A stretch of DNA of 64,000 bases from Parabacteroides sp. FAFU027. Lineage in GTDB: Bacteria > Bacteroidota > Bacteroidia > Bacteroidales > UBA7332. This document shows positions 62,489 to 64,000 of the stretch, in pieces; positions within the stretch are counted from its first letter, which is position 1; each line of letters starts with the position of its first letter. The position numbers and the translations under genes were made by a program. Under the pieces are notes generated by a model. That model was not told the DNA's origin. It saw only the letters and a list, made by a program, of their open reading frames with translations, and ran no database searches. Location: the NCBI RefSeq assembly GCF_022808675.1, contig NZ_JAKZKV010000006.1, positions 186,001-250,000 of the forward strand, written 5' to 3'.

Positions 62489-63736
62489 ATGGACTTGACC
62501 AAAGCGCTGTTTAGGGGAGACCGGGTAATCTGGGCTATCTTTTTCATACTCTGTATGTTCTCTCTGGTAGAGGTGTACAGTGCTTCGAGTATGTTATCAT
62601 ACAAGGCGACGGTTCGTCATTTCGACCCCATCATGCGTCATTCTACTTTCCTGTTGGGAGGTACGTTGCTGGTAATTGTCGTTCAGAATATTAACTATAA
62701 AAAGTTCTCGACATTAGGATTCTATATTCTTATTTTTGCCTTTATCCTGTTGATTTATGCACTGGCAGGAGGAATGAAAGTTAATGATGCCCAACGTTGG
62801 GTCAGTTTCGGAGGGGTGAGTTTTCAGCCTTCCGAATTTGCCAAATTGGGCGTTATTATCACAACCTCATATATATTAGCCCGTTTTCAGGATGAAAGCC
62901 ATGCTTCGAATAATGCCTTCAAATGGGTCATGTGGATTGCAGGGTTCTTTTGTCTGTTGATTGTCAAGGAGAACTTCTCCACGGCCTTCTTACTTTTTGC
63001 CGTAGTGTATATTCTGATGTTTATCGGACGGGTCCAGTTTAGAAAGCTTTTTGTTATCGCGGCAGTGGGTATTGGATTTATCTTTATGGCGATCTATGTT
63101 GTTCCAAGCATGCATATTAAGGCTTTGGAAAAAACCCGTTATACAACCTGGATCAACCGACTCAAAGAGCATGACAATAAGAAAGAGGCAAAACTCGAGG
63201 ACCTGAAAATTACCGATAAAAACCGTCAGGTAATGACCGGCAAAATAGCCATTGCCAATGGCGGTTCATCTGTTTTTGGTATGTTGCCGGGAAACAGCCA
63301 GACGCGGGACTTTCTTCCGCAGGCATTTTCCGACTTTATCTATGCCATTATTCTGGAAGAGACCGGTTTTCTGGGTGGTTTTTTCGTCTTGTTCCTTTAT
63401 TTTGTCTTGTTGTTTCGGGTGGGAATTATAGCCCGAAGGTGCAATCACGCTTTTCCCGCATTGTTGATTATCGGTAGTGCCTTGCTCATCGTTTTCCAGG
63501 CGATCATCAACATGTCTGTAGCGGTGAATCTGATTCCCGTAACCGGACAACCTTTGCCGCTCATTAGCCGTGGTGGGACATCTACGATTCTGACATGTAT
63601 CTACTTCGGGATAATCCTCTCGGTAAGCCAGTATGCCAATGCCTGCGAAAATACCCGCAAGATGATTGCTGCCGGAGAGATGTCACCTGAAGAGGCGGAG
63701 TCGGAAGAGGTTGAAGAACAAGAAGAGAACTATTAA
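62489..63736 (+). CDS. ftsW: Septal peptidoglycan glycosyltransferase FtsW (SEDS family)
   Basis: 415 residues, about 10 membrane helices. SEDS motifs: QRWVSFGGVSFQPSEFAKLGVI, KENFSTAFLL (catalytic Asp position is not obvious in this reading; the loop reads IVKENFSTA), DFIYAIILEETGFLGG, and VTGQPLPLISRGGTSTI. It polymerises septal glycan with FtsI. A polar C-terminal tail rich in Glu follows the last helix. 46 bases after murD and 26 before murG. Confidence 0.93.
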   Translation: MDLTKALFRGDRVIWAIFFILCMFSLVEVYSASSMLSYKATVRHFDPIMRHSTFLLGGTLLVIVVQNINYKKFSTLGFYILIFAFILLIYALAGGMKVNDAQRWVSFGGVSFQPSEFAKLGVIITTSYILARFQDESHASNNAFKWVMWIAGFFCLLIVKENFSTAFLLFAVVYILMFIGRVQFRKLFVIAAVGIGFIFMAIYVVPSMHIKALEKTRYTTWINRLKEHDNKKEAKLEDLKITDKNRQVMTGKIAIANGGSSVFGMLPGNSQTRDFLPQAFSDFIYAIILEETGFLGGFFVLFLYFVLLFRVGIIARRCNHAFPALLIIGSALLIVFQAIINMSVAVNLIPVTGQPLPLISRGGTSTILTCIYFGIILSVSQYANACENTRKMIAAGEMSPEEAESEEVEEQEENY

Positions 63737-63762
63737 TTTGTAACTGAATAATCAGTTTTGAA

Positions 63763-64000
63763 ATGAAGAAAAATCCTCGCATAATCATTAGCGGAGGTGG
63801 TACCGGAGGCCATATTTTCCCGGCTATCTCCATCGCGAACGCAATAAAAGTGCTTCGTCCTGAAGCTGAATTTCTCTTTATCGGAGCCGAAAACCGCATG
63901 GAAATGGAAAAAGTTCCTGCGGCCGGATATAAGATCGTCGGTTTGCCTGTCAGTGGATTTGACCGGAAGAACCTGTTGAAGAATGTGGTCGTACTTTACC
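63763..64000 (+). CDS. murG: Undecaprenyldiphospho-muramoylpentapeptide GlcNAc transferase (partial)
   Basis: ATG at 63763-63765; 79 codons visible, the rest is outside the window. N-terminal glycine-rich loop IIISGGGTGGHIFPAISIANAI and LFIGAENRMEMEKVPAAGYKIVGLPVSGFDRKN are diagnostic of MurG, which makes lipid II from lipid I. Last gene seen in the dcw cluster; murC, ftsQ, ftsA and ftsZ would be expected next. Confidence 0.95.
   Translation, partial: MKKNPRIIISGGGTGGHIFPAISIANAIKVLRPEAEFLFIGAENRMEMEKVPAAGYKIVGLPVSGFDRKNLLKNVVVLY

Overview
The window is a 64 kb chromosomal stretch from a Gram-negative member of the Bacteroidota, most likely the order Bacteroidales. Evidence seen in the sequence: a SusC/SusD/SusE starch locus, type IX secretion (T9SS) sorting domains, several close matches to the Bacteroidota promoter (TTTG, 19-20 bases, TAnnTTTG), a glycine-lipid (GlsA/GlsB-type) gene pair, an FtsI with a C-terminal PASTA domain and a meso-DAP-type MurE. 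A Paludibacter-like fermenter would fit this mix, but that is a guess. No rRNA, tRNA, CRISPR array, transposase or phage genes were seen.

Layout. 1-5197 (minus): an envelope-biogenesis operon of two parvulin-type chaperones, a chaperone-like lipoprotein and an OstA/LptA-like protein (cut by the window edge). 5525-7027 (plus): guaB, of the divergent type known from Tritrichomonas foetus. 7274-9284 (minus): a secreted GH43 glycosidase and an unknown conserved protein. 9285-10527: a repeat-rich gap, an orphan small ORF and a candidate structured RNA leader. 10528-16840 (plus): a tripartite RND multidrug efflux operon plus one unknown exported protein. 16872-17951 (minus): a DUF2231 membrane protein and a lipoprotein rubrerythrin. 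18564-24903 (plus): a T9SS cargo protein and three fasciclin-domain proteins.

25420-36883 (plus) is a starch utilisation locus: susC, susD, susE, a T9SS-exported GH13 amylase, a lipoprotein, a 21-bp repeat array and a SusA-like neopullulanase. Starch would be bound and cut at the surface by SusD/SusE and the amylase, imported through SusC, and the oligosaccharides cut in the periplasm by SusA. No SusR-type regulator and no SusG lipoprotein are present here; the amylase carries a T9SS sorting domain instead.

36962-50464 (minus) is a 14-gene complex I operon, nuoA to nuoN, including the NADH-input genes nuoE, nuoF and nuoG. NuoG is cut down to its iron-sulphur part. Several of the larger intergenic gaps contain short-period tandem repeats. 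51016-54436 (minus) holds rtcB (RNA ligase) and the glsA-glsB pair. 54777-64000 (plus) is the division and cell wall (dcw) cluster rsmH-ftsL-ftsI-murE-mraY-murD-ftsW-murG, with a good promoter element upstream but no mraZ.

The strongest candidates for something undescribed are the multi-helix RNA-like element before the efflux operon (10341-10490), the 21-bp/7-residue repeat array in the starch locus (34795-35025), the iterated inverted repeats at 9438-9529, and the lipoprotein rubrerythrin paired with a DUF2231 membrane protein. No search or folding program was run; everything here was read by eye.
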